Shown here piece by piece: positions 33,465-47,792 of a stretch of 64,000 nt of DNA (within the stretch, counting starts at the first letter, position 1; the number at the start of each line of letters is the position of its first letter). Source of the DNA: Ganoderma boninense (lineage: Eukaryota; Basidiomycota; Agaricomycetes; Polyporales; Polyporaceae); NCBI GenBank assembly GCA_002900995.3, contig CM035311.1:682001-746000 (forward strand), read 5' to 3'. The translations under genes and the position numbers were made by a program. A model generated the notes under the pieces. The model was not told where the DNA came from, searched no databases, and saw nothing but the letters and a program-made list of their open reading frames with translations.

Positions 33465-36400
33465 ATGGCCCTCCACGACCGGGCCCTCCTCCTACTCTGG
33501 AGCGTAGCCTGCTGGCTACTGCTTGCCTCCGCCCAGCCTCAGCACTCTATCCAACACTTCGACAACCTTCCGGCAAGACTCTTCTTCTTCGAGGACACCA
33601 CGGTGCGTGCACCGCGTGGCGCATGACGCGTTTCGTTCTACACACTGACTGGGGCCTGTTCAGAACGTCATCTACCACGACGTCGTCAAGGGCACCGTCT
33701 ACACATCTCCGGACGAAGGGAAGACATGGGGCGTCGCGGACGGCGTGCCGGAGGGGCAGGCGGCCATGGTCATCGACCATCCGTTCGACAACAAAATAGT
33801 ACGTCTGCTTGCACGCCGCAGTTCCTGTGGTCGCTGACCTGGACATGTCGGAAGGCGTTCATCCTGTCGAGGGGCAAGACCCACTACCGGACGCTGGACC
33901 GCGGCAAGTCCTGGCAACGCTTCGACATGCCTGTCACCCCTGCGGTCATCGGGAGACCGCTCTCGTTCCATTCCGACCCCGCGAACTGGGGATACATCCT
34001 CTACCAAGGGACTGCGTGCGAGAATAGTGGTGGATGGGGAGACTCGTGCCACGACGAGGTGAGCTTGGCTTCGACTGCGGTATCTTCGCATTGCATCCGC
34101 CCTCCGTGTCCGTGGTATGAAGACCGCTCCGTATCATTCCTCTGCGTTTATGCGCGGGCTGCAATCTGCCAGCTCGTACACCGCGTCGCCGGGCTGTGTG
34201 GCATATCTGGCCGCGGATGAAGTTGCGGTCATGATGGGGAACTCACCGCGCATCGCAATGGCGCGCCCGCGTCGGAAGATTCCTGAACCTTTAAACAGCT
34301 CTATGCGCGTTTCGTGTGCTTGCTCGAATGATTGCTGTAGTCCATAATCCTGATCAACATTAACTGACATGTGTGCTCTAGACGTATTACACGAAGGACG
34401 CGTTCAGCTCTGACGCCCGCCTGCTCTTCCTCGACTCGTCGCGCTGCCAGTTTGCGCACAGCAGCAAGGACTTCAAGCACGACGCGCACAACGATCTCAT
34501 CTACTGTGTCGGCTTTGACGCGCCGAGCAACCAAGGCAGCCACCGACTGTCTTCCAGCCGCCTATTCTCGTCGACGGACTTCTTCGAGACGGAGAAGAAG
34601 GTGGAGGATCTGGGTGCGGGCAAGAACGCGCGGGGGATCGTCGCGTTCGCGATCGTGTCCAAGTTCGCGGTCGTCGCGATGAAGGACTACTCGGACGGGT
34701 CGACGGGCGACATGCTGCTGTACGTGACGGTGGACACGAAGACGTGGGCGAAGGCGCGGTTCCCGCACTCGTCGGACGCGCGGCTGCGCGAGAACGCGTA
34801 CACGATTGTGGAGTCGACGACGCACTCGCTCGGGGTGGACGTGCTGACGCACGACAAGAGCGCGATCGGGACGCTGTTCGTGAGCAACTCGAACGGGACG
34901 TTCTTCGTGGAGAGCCTAAAGAACACGAACCGGAACGAGATGGGGTACGTCGACTTTGAGAACATCTACGGCGTCGAGGGCGTCGGGCTCGCGAACATCG
35001 TGAGGAACCCGCAGGATGTCGAGGGACGCCACTCTGGCAAGCAGTTGCAAACGCGCATCACCTTCGATGATGGTACGTGTCATATTCGTAGTCTATTGTG
35101 TATGTTGCTGAGCGTGGCACGTTAGGCCGCACTTGGACTCGCTTGCGGCCGCCTCGGGAGGATAGCGACGGACGCCGCGTCGGTTGCAATGCGGACGACG
35201 ACAGCTGCTCACTGCATCTGCACTCGGTGACTCTTCCACACAACTTCGGCCGTGTGTTCTCATCGCCTGCACCTGGGTTCGTGATGGGTGTGGGCTCGAT
35301 TGGCGAGTATCTGAAGCCGTACGAGGAGTGTGATACGTTCCTGAGCACGGACGGCGGGGTTTCATGGAAGATGGTTCGGAAGGACGCACACAAGTACGAG
35401 TTCGGCGACCAGGGGAGCTTGCTTGTCGTCGTCAACGACGAAGATGGCGTCGATTCTATCCGCTACTCAACTGACTTTGGCAAGACCTGGTACGTTGAGT
35501 GCGAAGTCTCGAGGGTTGTGGGACTAACCCGCTTTCCGACGTGTGGCATGTAGGAAGGAATACAGCTACGGCATGCGTCTTCGCGCACGCATCCTGACCA
35601 CGGTTGGAGACTCGACCTCACAGAAGTTCCTTCTTATTGGTCAGATCGCGAGGAAGGATCAGGTGGAGGGGCAAGGGCGCTACGCAGCCGTATTCCTGGA
35701 CTTCGCAACTCTGGACAGGCGGAAGTGCGGTGACAGCGACTTCGAAGACTGGTTTGCGCGTTCTACTACTCATGAATGTCTCATGGGCCACAGGGTACGT
35801 GTTGAGTGGTACTATAAGTGGTTCACCTTGCTTATTCGGATCACAGCAATCATACAGACGCCGCAAGGCAGATGCCAACTGCTACGTTGGTGAGAAGTTC
35901 CGAGACCCTGTACCTGTGGAGAATGCTTGCCCTTGCACGGATGAGGACTACGAGTGGTAAGCAGATGATTGTCGCCCTCGCAAGGTAGTTCTTGAACATG
36001 TTTCGCAGTGATTACAACTTCATCAAGGACGGCCAAGACTGCGTTCCCGCTGGACCAGAACCTATCCCTCCTAACGTTTGCCTGGAGCCCCACGAAACGT
36101 ACATGGGTTCATCCGGATACCGGAAGATTCCTGGCAATACCTGTCAAGGTGGTAAGAAGAAGGATGAACCTAAGTCTAAGCCTTGCAAGGACGGTACGTG
36201 TATCTTAGAAAATTTGTCCACTCGTCATTTTACTCACGGTAATCATACAGCCCAACCGTCGGAAGGCCAGATCATCCACCAGACAGTAAGTAATGTCCCC
36301 AATGCACCTCATTTCGCTGGGCTCACATAGACCATTAGTTCGAGTTCCCCAGCCCAATTGTTCAGTACTCGTATTTCCGCGACTCGACCGTCATCTTGGT

Positions 36401-39032
36401 CAGGTTGTCGGATAACAGCATCTGGCAGTCGCCCAATGAGGGCTACACATGGAACCGCATCCGTCCAGAGGAGACCTTCGTTGCATTCTATCACCACACA
36501 TTCGCGTCCGACCGCGCCTATCTCATCACGAACACTAACAAATACTGGTACACGACAGACACGGGAAAGACCTGGCTCTCGATGGAGACCAAGAACATCG
36601 CAAACACATTCGGCCTGCCCGTGTTACGTTTCCATCCGGACAAGTCCGATTTCATCATCTGGTCGGGCAACGAAGGCTGCATGGGCTTCCAGGAGAACTG
36701 CCATGTCGCGTCCTACTACTCCCTCGACAACGGACGTAAATGGTACGACGTCGACAAGTATGTGCGCAACTGTGCGTGGGCGCGTGACGCGCAACTCCTT
36801 GTCGACCCAAACCAGATCATCTGCGAGTCGTACAAGAACAAACAGGGCAACCAGCGCACCTTCGGGCTGGAGAATCCGCTCGAGCTGATTAGTGGGACCG
36901 AATTCTATAAGCAGAAGATGAAGCTTTTCGACCACGTGGTTGGCTTCGCGAAGTTCTCCGAGTACCTGATCGTCGCCGAAGTAGGTTGCTTGTCTTCGCG
37001 ACGCGTCTAGAACGAGACTAAATGTATTTTTCACAGTTCCAGGCCAAGAGGCAGTCATTGGACATCCAGGTTTCTCTCGACGGTCGCAAGTTCGCGTCGG
37101 GCGAGTTCCCTCCCACTATGCGCCCTGACCAACATGTAAGCGGGCGAGTGAGCGTTCGTGGGAGCTTTACTTACGACCTTTGTTTAGGCGTATACAATCC
37201 TCGAGTCAAGCACGGAATCCGTCTTCTTGCATGTCACGACTTCCGAGCCGCCTGCGCCATTCTGGGGCAACATCCTCAAATCGAACTCGAATGGAACATA
37301 CTTTGGTCTTTCAATCGACAACGTCAATCGCAACGACGCCGGGTTCGTTGACTTCGAGAAGATGATTGGGCTTGACGGCATCGCCTTAATCAATGTCGTG
37401 TCTAATCCTCATGAGGCTCCTTTGACCGGCCGTAAGCTGCTGCAGACCCGCATCACGCATAATGATGGTGAGCGATCTGGTAACCTAGCCTTAGACACTC
37501 TTCTGACGGTTCTATCACAGGTGGTTCATGGCGTCCTCTCGTTCCACCATCAACGGACTCCCAAGGAAATCGTTACGAGTGTGATAGCACAGTTAGTTCC
37601 AGTTGTCTCTTTCTCTTCGTTCCCAATGGTAACCCACCTTCACGTGCAGAAATGTGCTCTCCATGTGCACGGATACACCGAGCGTTACGACGTGCGTGCG
37701 ACATACAGTACACCTTCGGTTCCCGGCATGCTCATGGCTGTCGGGAACGTTGGCGAGTCTCTCGACCCGTACGACCAGAGTGGCACGTTCTTGAGCCGTG
37801 ACGCGGGCTTCACCTGGCAAGAGGTCCACAAGGACGCGCACCTCTGGGAGTTCGGTGACTCGGGCTCCATTCTCGTCATGGCGAACGACGAGGGACCCAC
37901 CGATAAGATCATGTTCAGTACAGACGAAGGGCTCAATTGGCGGGAGTACAGATTCACTGACGAGGCGATGCGCGTCAAGGCTATCGTCACCGTTCCGTCG
38001 GACACGAGCAGGAGGTTCCTCCTGATGGGCTACTATCCACGGTCGAGCAGCGCCGCCGTTGCCGTTCACGTCGACTTCTCTTCATTGACGCGAAAGAAGT
38101 GCCGAATCGACACCGAAGATCCCAACGAAGACGACTTCGAGCTGTGGAGTCCTGCTGAGAACCGAGACGAGCCCTGCCTGTTCGGTCGTCAGGTGGGTCC
38201 TACACTATGGCGTGCATTCTGACCGTTTCGTTGACGGAGTGTCGTAGACTCTTTTCCACCGTCGTAAACGCAGTGCCGACTGCGTGGTTGGCGACATTGA
38301 GAAGAAGGCTAAGAAAATCGTGAAGAACTGCGAATGTTCGGCGATCGACTTCGAGTGGTGAGCAGACTCCCTGATGTCTCCTATGCCATGGCCCATCAGA
38401 CGCTGACGATGGTCATTGCGTTGCAGTGAGTTCAACTACGTGCGGGACGACACCGGAGAGTGTGTCCTGCTGCCTGGCCTGTCGCCTCGAAACCCAGACT
38501 CCAGCGCCCAATGTCGGACAGACGAGAGTTGGTACGACCTGACGGCGTACCGCAAGATCCCGTACTCGACATGCGAGGGAGGCAAGCGCATTGACCGTGG
38601 CGCGGCTCACACTTGCCCGGGTGTTGGCGGGCACAGCGCGTTCTTCTGGTTGATGATGCTGTTTATCCCCGTGTCCTTCGCCGGCCTCATTGGATATTAC
38701 TACCACAAGAAGGGCGGCTACGGGAGAGGGTACGTCTGCGCTGCATTTCTGCCATGCGTTTTGACTGGTGTTTGTACTGACCACCTGGGACATCCAGAGC
38801 GATCCGACTACCAGGAGGCGACAGCGGACTGCGATACACAGGCAGGTCTGGCGCGCTCGACACGCTCGCTAGCGTGCCGTGGTTCCTCATCGGGCTTGCT
38901 GGCATCGCGTACGAGTGGGTCGCGGAGAGGGTGGACTCCGTCGCCGTCAGGCTGCAGGGTCGCAGGGGGTACCGGAACGTGCCCGTCGACGAGGATGCGC
39001 AGATCCTGCGGTTCGAGGACGAGGAGTTGTGA
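33465..39032 (+). CDS. VPS10: Vacuolar protein sorting receptor Vps10 (sortilin family)
   Basis: Seventeen exons sum to 1,461 residues in frame: 33465-33602, 33664-33798, 33855-34058, 34382-35072, 35126-35489, 35554-35794, 35847-35956, 36009-36193, 36251-36285, 36339-36980, 37037-37135, 37188-37467, 37521-37591, 37650-38192, 38248-38357, 38427-38729, 38798-39032. A signal peptide ([17 protein letters not shown]) is followed by two Vps10 domains, each with BNR-like repeats ([32 protein letters not shown]) and a closing Cys-rich module ([26 protein letters not shown]). One membrane helix (about [20 protein letters not shown]) and a cytosolic tail ending in an acidic EDEEL complete it. It sorts hydrolases from Golgi to vacuole. 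Start chosen for its CACCATGG context. The third intron (323 bp) is unusually long. Intact. Confidence 0.95.
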
Positions 39033-40567
39033 GGTCGTTCTTCAAGGAAGCGTAGACGGAGAGGGAAGGAGCATCGTGGACCGCCATGTCATACACCTAG
39101 CTCTGTTGTTTATTTACCAGTATTGTCCCTGCGCCACCGCTAACTCTAATATGCTCTCGGTATTGATATGTTCCTGGATAGCTTTGGACCTTTGTATATT
39201 CATAACTGTATCCCTCCATCGTTCTTCGGAACGCACTCAAGAAGCTGATCGAATCTCATCAGTCGACCGAAGCGCCGCTCCGAGTCCGGGCCCACTGAGG
39301 GAAAAACGCCCCGGCAGGGACACCATCCCTCACTGGACCACTCGGACTCAGACGATGGATGCGTTCACAACAGCGATGGGTTGAGATCGCACGCCACATG
39401 TAGAACCCGAGGCGATGAAGACCATTGTGTCATGGCGGGCCCGATACTTGTCCATGCACGACGACAGTCTAAGTATTAGTATTCTAGGTTAGAGCTCGGG
39501 CAGCCCATGGGACGCACCGCCTACTAATGGATTTCGGGGCTCGCTGTCACCAACACTATCAGCAAGTCGGCATGGAGCGCATGGACTAGCCGTATGGCGT
39601 TGGCGAACCCATGCACTTCCACCTTTTCCGACGAGACGGTGTTGAAAGCGGAGCCGTGGCTCCCTGCATCCTCCGCAGCCACCACCCCCAGTTGTCCTTC
39701 TCTCCGATACCTCCGGCCGGCTCAAGCAACGTCGAGGGTTTCTTATCTACACGTTCAACTTCGCACACTCCACTGGTGAAGGTCTGTACAAAGTTGGCAT
39801 ACTACAGTGGCATGACGATCAGGATTTTCAAGGTTCTATGACGAGCTCATTTACCGCTTGTTCTCAAACTCGAGAGAGGCAGACACGTTAACTGAGACTT
39901 GTACGGCTTCACCACTGGTACTAGGTAGACGGGTGCATCACCTCCTAGTACAAATACATCACGCCCGAGTCCGAGTCCGACGAGTCGTCTGTTTGAGCCC
40001 ATATGCTTCCTACGCTCATCGTTACAGTATCTCAATCGCGTTCTAATCAGTTTTTACACATACCTGTTTGAGACGGACGTATAGACGAATTCGAGGCTCG
40101 CATGGCCGACGGAACGTGTCCGACGAGAGCATGGTCGTAAAACATGAGAACGGGCGTCTGGCATGGGGAAATGCCCAATCGGGAAGCTGTGTTGAACTCC
40201 GCAGCCTCGCGCTTCTTCCTCTCGACCTCCTTCGTGGGCTCGAACAATCAGAACACGAAGACAGCAGACACTCGTTCTCGATCGCTCCTACAGCCTTCGG
40301 AACTGAACCGCACTCCGGTATTTACGACATGCAAGGCCTGCAGGTCCGCGAAAACTGACTCATTTGATCCCATTTGGCAGGTAGCCCGTATTTGGACGGA
40401 CACGTTGAACCACGCGCTTAAACGTCCTCCCGCAACTGAAGGAGGTCGCCCGATCAAGAGAACAAAGGACTGGTCGGAGTTCTAACGTCTTCGCGCCCGT
40501 ATAAAAACACACAACCCGTAAGTTCGATTTGCCGCCGCGCTCGTGTTCAACTTGCTCTCTCAACACC
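39033..40567. other. 1.5-kb intergenic region
   Basis: No gene recognised. The right end holds a TATA-like TATAAAAA (40500-40507) and the string CCGTAAGTTCGA (40516-40527), probably the core promoter and 5' leader of the following kinase gene. Confidence 0.5.
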
Positions 40568-43500
40568 ATGGCTGTCCCCCCCTCCAGAGCCGAGGCCGAC
40601 GGTGACGATCTTCATCGCACTGACGCTGCAACCCGGCCTGCGACCCCACCTGCGACCGACCATCTCCCTGGGCCTGAGCCCCCCACTCCCGACGCCAACC
40701 ACCCAACCACCGGCGCAGGGCCCCTCCCATCCGGTGCCACTCTCGCCGACGGAACCTCGCTGCCGCAGGCTACCAATCGCCCTTCGTTCGTCCGCCACTG
40801 CCCCTCGTCCACGAACCGCGACGCATACAAAAAGAGGACCGGAAGACAGCTCGCACCTCTGCTCATCGACGAGTCCGGCATGGGCCCCCGCTTCCATCTC
40901 CTCGACAATGAGCTCTTCTCTGCGCGGATTACCGGGAAGCCCCCCTCCGAGGCGGATCGCAAGCAGTTCAAGTCGCCCAAGCTCTGGAAGGGGATGCTTG
41001 AGCGCCAGATCTACCCGCAGTTGGTACGTTGCCACTCGTTCCAACCACCGGCTCCGATCGCTGACTGCGTTGCTTGTTACCAGGGCGCCGTCGTCAAGTC
41101 GGTGCTGGACGCAGCAAAATGCACGAAGCTCCGGTTCCTCGACACTGCGAACCACAAGTCGAAGGACGGCAACAGCGGCAGGAAGGAGACCTTCAACGAC
41201 GCGGGCATCTATCGCAACGACTCGGGGCTCGCGCGCAACGCCACCGACATCGATCCGAAACGCCTTGCGAAGAGCAAGATGAGTCCGTCGGAGATCGAGG
41301 AGCGACTCCTCGGCGCGCGGTCGTGGTTCTGGATGGACGTTCCGGTGGAGATCAAGGGCGACGAGAAGAACTCGGCGTTCTACTTCAAGACGAAGCCCAA
41401 GGGGACCTGGGAGGGGTCGGAGCACGCTCCCGCTGCAGACAAGAAGCCTGCTGAGGGGGAGAGTCAGCAAGATGGAGGTCCGCAGGAGGAGGGGGAGGGC
41501 GTTGAGGCTGTGGAGGAGCCCCCTCAGGCTGAGGAGCGTCAAGACGATGGTGGAGCAGGCGACAGGGACGGCGACGAGGGGCAGCAAGAGGAGAGGAGTG
41601 CTGAAGATGGTGATCGCGCTGAAGACATGGAGAACGAAGATGACGCCGAGAATGAATACGAGGAGTACCACGACGGCGAGCAAACCACCGCGGCTATCAT
41701 CAGGCGGCCTGTTCCGCCGTTCATCAAGCTCTCGGACAACGGCGAGAAGGCGCTGGCCCAGTTCGTCGAGTACCACCTCAACATCTTCAAGTACCAGCAC
41801 CGCACGTTCTGCTACTCCATCTACATCTGCTATGACATGGCCCGCCTCCTCTACTTCGACCGCGCTGGCGCCTACGTCTCGCACGCTTTCAGCTGGGTCG
41901 AGCCGACGTCCCTGCTCCACGAGTTCGTCTGGAAGTTCGCGCACTTCGCGAACACTGGGAAACTCGGGGCCATGGGGCACGACACGACGGCCACCGTGGT
42001 TTTGCCGGGGAGGAGGCGTGATTTCATCCAGCACGCCAAGAACCCCGCGCTCCCTGCTCATGTCAGGGAAGGTCTTAAGAAGGCGTCCGAGAGCGGCTGC
42101 CCGCTGTACGAGCTCGTTGTTCAGGACGTGCCCCCTTCGCCCGACGAGTGGTTCCCTGATGAACCCTTCCCTGAGCCGTCGACTGTCCCAACGTCTGTCC
42201 GTCGGTTCATCGTCGGCCGCCCACACTTCTCCGCAGAGGCCCTCGTCGGCCGCTGCACGAAGGGGTACATGGCATTCGAGGTGACGGACCCGAAGAAATG
42301 GGTCCCGTGCTTCCTCAAGGACTCCTGGCGCCCCTGCGTTCCCAACCGGACACGCCCCGAGCACTTGATCTACGAGCGGCTGAAGCGGAAGAAGGTCACG
42401 CCGGCGGACGGAATCGCGACCATGATCTGCGGAGGCGACGTCGGCGGATTCCGGGCTCAGCGCACCGAAGTTCAAAAGGACCTTCCTGACGCGAACAGGC
42501 CTGTGCTCCGGGTCCACTACCGCCTTGTCACGAAGGACATCGGTTTGCCTCTTTGGGAGTTCAACAGCTTCAGTGAACTGTCAGGGATCTTCGTGGACGG
42601 TCTGAGAGGTGAGCTGGATCTTCTCTGAACAGGCACCCATCCCAGTATTGATCGTCGCTTCACTAGCTCACCGCAAGGCATGGGATCTCGCAGGGGTCCT
42701 ACACCGCGATGTTAGTGTCGGCAACATCATGATCCTCGTCCATGAAGATGGAAGGAGGAGCGGGTTCCTGATTGACTGGGATCTGTCCCGTCTCCAGTGC
42801 GAGCTTGGGAAGGGGCCCGTCGAGCCGGACCGCACAGTGAGTCGCTGACGCTATCTCTGAAATCGTCGGCACTAATGTTATCGTATCTGCCAGGGAACGT
42901 GGCAATTCCGTTCGGCATTGTCGCTCCGCTACCCGAGGAAGCCATACCGACGCTCCGACGACGTTGAGTCGTTCATTCATGCCTACATCTACCTCGTTCT
43001 TCGCTACCATAAGACCAGCGTTGCCGGCCTCAGGACCAAGGTTGAGAGCCTGTTCGAAGGAGTCTCACTGGTTGGCGGAATCAAGATCGGCGGTGACGAC
43101 AAAATTTCAATTCTCAGGGCCGGACAACTGGGCTTCGAGGTCACCGGCAACAGATACCTGCAGCAGCTTCTCAACCACATCCTTCGCAACTGTCAGGAGA
43201 CGTACGAGCACATCGACTACCCCGAGATGGAGCGACTCTACGGTCCCGTCCAGGCAACGGAGCAGCCTGACCAACCTGCCCAGAGTGAGGTCCCCCAGAA
43301 GGTTTCCGGATCTTGTCAGAAACCCACCGTTCTTCGTGCTGATGAAGCGCCGGACCCGGACGAAGGTCTTCGTCGTCGCGCCAGGATATGGGGCTGGGAT
43401 GCGGACACCGAGGAAGTCGCTCCTACAGACCCTTGCAAGATCGGTCCCTTCCTCGAGGATCCCTTGGAGTTGATGAGAGTTCTCGCCGAGCACACTGCGG

Positions 43501-43880
43501 TGGCATACCAACTGCTCGACAAGGCGCCTGACCAATTCATCGCTAGGAAGTGTCAGGACGTCGCCCGGCCGGCGGAGGACGACAAGGCTGGAAACGTCGG
43601 CACGATGTCCCTCACGGGGTCCTTCCCGTCAGAGGAGGGTGGTGCTGCCGCTGCGGACGACGACACCGAGATGTCTGACCAGAACTCGCCTGCGAGGTCC
43701 GTCCAAAGCGCAAACTCTATGCAGGGTGGACAACACTGCTCCTACGACGTGCCACCGGCCACGTCGAGGCAGAAGCGGACGCGTGCTGAGGAGGACGAGG
43801 ACATTGTCGACGACGAAGGAGAGATTTCAGACTGGCCGCGTCGAACAAAGCGTACCAAGGGTCGGACGGGAAGGGTTTGA
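40568..43880 (+). CDS. FunK1-type fungal protein kinase, copy 1
   Basis: Four exons, 40568-41023, 41084-42608, 42667-42836 and 42894-43880, encode 1,045 residues. The FunK1 signature is present: LIDESGMGPRFHLLD, LRFLDTANHKSKDGNSGRK, ARLLYFDRAGAYVSHAFSW, the glycine-poor N-lobe, the catalytic loop VLHRDVSVGNIMI and LIDWDLSR (DWD where most kinases have DFG), then GTWQFRSALSLRYPRKPYRR. An acidic low-complexity insert (Glu/Asp-rich, about residues 300-370) splits the N-lobe region. The C-terminal tail has a basic KRTKGRTGRV. The family is expanded in mushroom-forming fungi; substrates are largely unknown. Start chosen at CACCATGG, not the upstream in-frame Met at 40529. The first intron is 60 bp without a stop, so its retention would still give an open frame. 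Confidence 0.9.
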
Positions 43881-44653
43881 AGCCCCATTCTTCTATTTTG
43901 CTGCGTTCAAGTCTCCTCGTTGTCTACCGTATACGATTCGTACCCTATCTCCTTCCGGTGTTAATGACACGACAGAGGCGGTGTAGAATTATTATCTACA
44001 ATGTGCGACATCATTGTGTATTGTGCCAACGTTGTTTCTGATTCCCGAACCTCGGCTGTGGTAAATTGGACGCAAACGGTTCGTTGGTTGAAGTTGGGAC
44101 AAGGCGTGCACTTGAAATATCAACGGTTTTAGGTGGAAAACATCGCGCGTTCGTTTTTTGTCTCGGCGTCCGTTGGACTGTCCAGTTTTCGTGTCTCATT
44201 GTCCGCCATCGGAAATCAGTTCAATGCGGGGCGGGGGATTGAAGAGGCGTCGGCCCGCCATGTCCAAATTGGGTAGGCCGCTTATTCTGTGGACGCGGGC
44301 GCCCCGCGCTCGATCACCAACTTGACCTGAAGCCACCAACCACCACGCCTCGACACCCACGGCAAATCTTTTGTCGCTGCGCAGACATCGTTAACTGTGT
44401 TCCATTGTAAGGTTTATGTAGCATTCTTACCGTTCGGGGAGCTGATCGTCGTGACCCCTTCCTTGGCCAGGCCCGGACGTGTGCGGCATTGGCAAGGTCA
44501 CCCTCGGCGTACGTGGCCCTTCCAACCGATTCATCGATCATATCCTAATTCGTTGAACAAAGGACGGCCAGGTTTTTGGGCGTCTCCTCGTCAATAAAAC
44601 TGGGACGAGTTCAACGAAGGTACCCTGTTCCTTCCCCCCGTTGTTCTCTCACC
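43881..44653. other. Intergenic region between FunK1 copies
   Basis: No gene seen. It ends with an AATAAAAC TATA-like motif and an ACGAGTTCAACG similar to the leader string of copies 1 and 3. Confidence 0.5.
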
Positions 44654-47600
44654 ATGGCTAATCCTCCTCCCCCTCCTGAACCCCCCGCTGACGCCGTCGC
44701 TGCGTTGCATATTGGCACGCCCATCAACTCCTCCTCTGCTCCCTCTTCCCCTGGCTCGCCTTCAGACCCTCTCCCGGCCCCAACCACTCCCCCAGCTGTG
44801 CAGCCGGAGGAATACAAATTCAACTCGACGCCGATCCGACCGAGCAAAAACAATTTGGACATCGCACAGAAAGTTGGCCGCGAGCGACGCCTTGGACTCG
44901 TAGACGACACCGGCATGGGTTACCGCTTTCACCAGCTCGGCATACACACGTTCAACAATGCCTTGCTCCCCGGCTCACCCCCCACCGCGTCCGACCGGGC
45001 GAAATTCTTCAGCCCCACCGTCAAGAACCAGGGCATGTCTGAACGCGCTATTGGTATCGAGCTGGTAAGCTGATTCAGTTCCTTGTCGACCAGAGGAGCC
45101 CGCTGACGAGACTGCTCGTAGAGCAAGACTATCAGGTCTGTGCTTGAGGCCGCTGGAACGGGCGAGCTGCGGGTCCTGCACACGCCTTCTCACAAGGCGA
45201 AGGGGGACCACAGCAAGCGGTCGGACACCGTCAACGACATCGGCATCTACGTCGACACCAAGGCGGCGCGGCGCGTCACCAACCTGACCTCCCAGGACGT
45301 GATCCACAGCAAGCTTCTTAAAGAGGAGCTGGACACCGGGGACTTCGGCCGCAGGTCGTGGTATCACATGGCTGCTCTCGGGGAGATCAAAAGTTACGAG
45401 AACGAAGAGTGCGCTTTCCTCATGATGTCCGACTCGGAGAAGACGAAGAGGAAAAAGGAGAAGAAGGCGACCCGCGACACTTCCCAGGTAGACACCGCTC
45501 ACGTCGATGGCAGTGACTCGGAGGAGCCACCACCACCCTCTACGGCCGATGCTTCTGAACACGGCGTGGCTGACACTGCCGACGATGCTGAAGATGAAGA
45601 GGAGGACGTTCCTCTCGGTCCCCCGATCGACGTCCCCGAAGGCAAGCCGTATATCAGGAAGGGACCGAAGGGCGAATCTGGTCTAGGTCAGCTCGGGGAC
45701 TACATGCACAACCTCTGTGCGGCTCAGCACCGCCTGTTCTGCTACGGCTTCTACGTGCAGTGGCGCTGGGCGCGCCTCCTCTACTTCGACCGCACCGGTG
45801 CGCTCGTCTCGGAGCCGTTCGACTGGACGACGGCGTCATCGCCCCTGCACGACTTTGTTTGGAAGTTCGCTCACATGACGCCCGAAGAGCGCGGATACGA
45901 CCCGACGGCGCAGGAGGCCTCTTACGACGAAATGTCCGAGGTGTTCACCGCAGCGAGGTCCAAATCGCTCCCGAAGGCTATCCAGCCGTACATTAAGAAG
46001 GCGTTCCTCTCCAACGACAAGCCGGGAGACCACTCTGGGATAGATGGGCTCGAGTGGGACGCGGACGAGGCCCCCATCTACAAGCTGACCGTCACTTCGG
46101 CGCCCCCATCCCCGGACGATGTGTTCCCTGACTCCGCGCCATCCCCCCGGACGGCGGACGCTCCGGACACATCGGAGCATACGTTCCTCGTCTGTCGTCC
46201 TCAATTCCTTGCTGAGTCTCTCATCGGGAGATGCACCCGTGGCTATATCGCCTGGGACCTCTCTGAGAAGCGCTTCTGTTTTCTGAAGGACTCGTGGCGC
46301 CCTCTCGTACCGGGGCGGGCGCGTCCAGAGCATCTTGTATACGAACGTTTGCATAATGCCCGTGTCCCGCGCACCACAACCCTGGTATGTGGTGGAGACG
46401 TCGGCGGCCCTCCGCAACAGCGCACGAAAACCCATGCCTACTTCCCGGAGAAGAAACGGCCTGTCCCTCGCGTTCATTACCGAATCGTCACTCGGGAGGT
46501 CGGCGTGCCACTCACGGAGTTCGTTGACTTCGGAGAACTCGCCCATGTCTTTGAACATGCACTCATAGGTACGACTGACGACCTCTTGCGTGCTGCCTAT
46601 TGGTTCTAACGCTACGTTCCAGCGCATTACATGGCCTGGACTGAGGCGGGCGTCCTTCATAGGGATGTGAGCGTTGGAAACATCATCATCGACCCCGTCA
46701 CCAGGAAGGGGTACCTCATCGATTGGGACCTATCCCGTTTGCGATGCGAGCTTGAGGATGGACCTGTGGAACCAGATCGGACGGTATGACCGCCTCTTAT
46801 GCATGTTCTCCGAAAATAACTCACTCGATTCACAGGGCACCTGGCAATTTCGCTCCGCACTCTCTCTTGCGTTCCCTCGCAAGCCTTATCGACTTTCGGA
46901 CGACATTGAGTCGTTCGTCCACACGTATCGATGGCTCGTCCTGCGCTACCACAGGACAGAGCTCCAGGACTTTCGCTCGTTCGTCCAGAGCGAATACGAA
47001 ATGAGCGCACTCACTGTCGTCGCCGGTATCCGCGTCGGCGGCCAGCAGAAGTTGCGGTCTTTTGCGTCGTCGTCGTCGGTATTCCAGGTCGTAGGCAACG
47101 AGAACCTTCAACGCCTCCTGAACAACCTTGCACGCAAGTGCTTCACGCACTACCAGCTGATCGACAAGGAGCGCATGCGAGCCCTCTATGGTATTCCCTC
47201 ATTGTCTCCAGTCGAAACAAAGCAGACAGATGCTCCACCTCCTAAGGGGCCGTACGCCGATGAGGATGTAGCGGACGTCATGACGATACTGATGCAACAA
47301 CAGCCCCACGCCGATGACCAGTTCGATGGCCCTCAGCAAGCCACACAGCCCGAGGTCGACCCATGCGACGTCGTCGGCCCTCTTTCGGACCATACAGCGC
47401 TGTTCCAGATCTTCCACGAAGGGATCTACAATGGCGCCCCCCGGCAGGGCGACCAGTTCCGTCTCCGAGCTGCCGACGAGCCTGCGAATCCCGTGCTCAA
47501 TGTCTCCTCGAAGGGCATCAGCTCTATGTCGCAGAGTCAGACGTGGGACCCCCAGGCCGCCATCAACCGGCCGACGCCTCAGAACGCGGTTGCTCAGCCA

Positions 47601-47792
47601 CTTCAGTCTTCCGATGCTTCCGATGCCTCCTACACTTCGTTTTCGAGCGCACCTGGGCGGAAGCGGAGGCAGGACGATGATGGTCATGATGCGGGTGTCG
47701 CTGATCATGGGCCTGATGGTACCAACAACGGGTCGCGTTCGACGGAGGCTCAAGGCCCGAAGCGCCAGAAGAAGACTCGGGCCCGTGCGTAG
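44654..47792 (+). CDS. FunK1-type fungal protein kinase, copy 2
   Basis: Exons 44654-45064, 45122-46568, 46623-46783 and 46836-47792 give 991 residues. Same plan as the upstream copy: LVDDTGMGYRFHQLG, LRVLHTPSHKAKGDHSKR, ARLLYFDRTGALVSEPFDW, CTRGYIAWDLSEKRFCFLKD, catalytic VLHRDVSVGNIIID, LIDWDLSRLRCELEDG, GTWQFRSALSLAFPRKPYR, and a basic C-terminus. Intron positions match those of copy 1, so the two are tandem duplicates, but the sequences have diverged strongly, most of all in the acidic insert and tail. All catalytic motifs are present. Cellular role unknown; nuclear localisation is possible from the KRQKKTRAR end (inference). Confidence 0.9.

Noticed and set aside
40547..42517. 656-residue minus-strand open frame opposite FunK1 copy 1
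   Set aside because: GC-rich codon shadow: the + strand has conserved kinase motifs, introns and a good start, and the antisense product shows no family.
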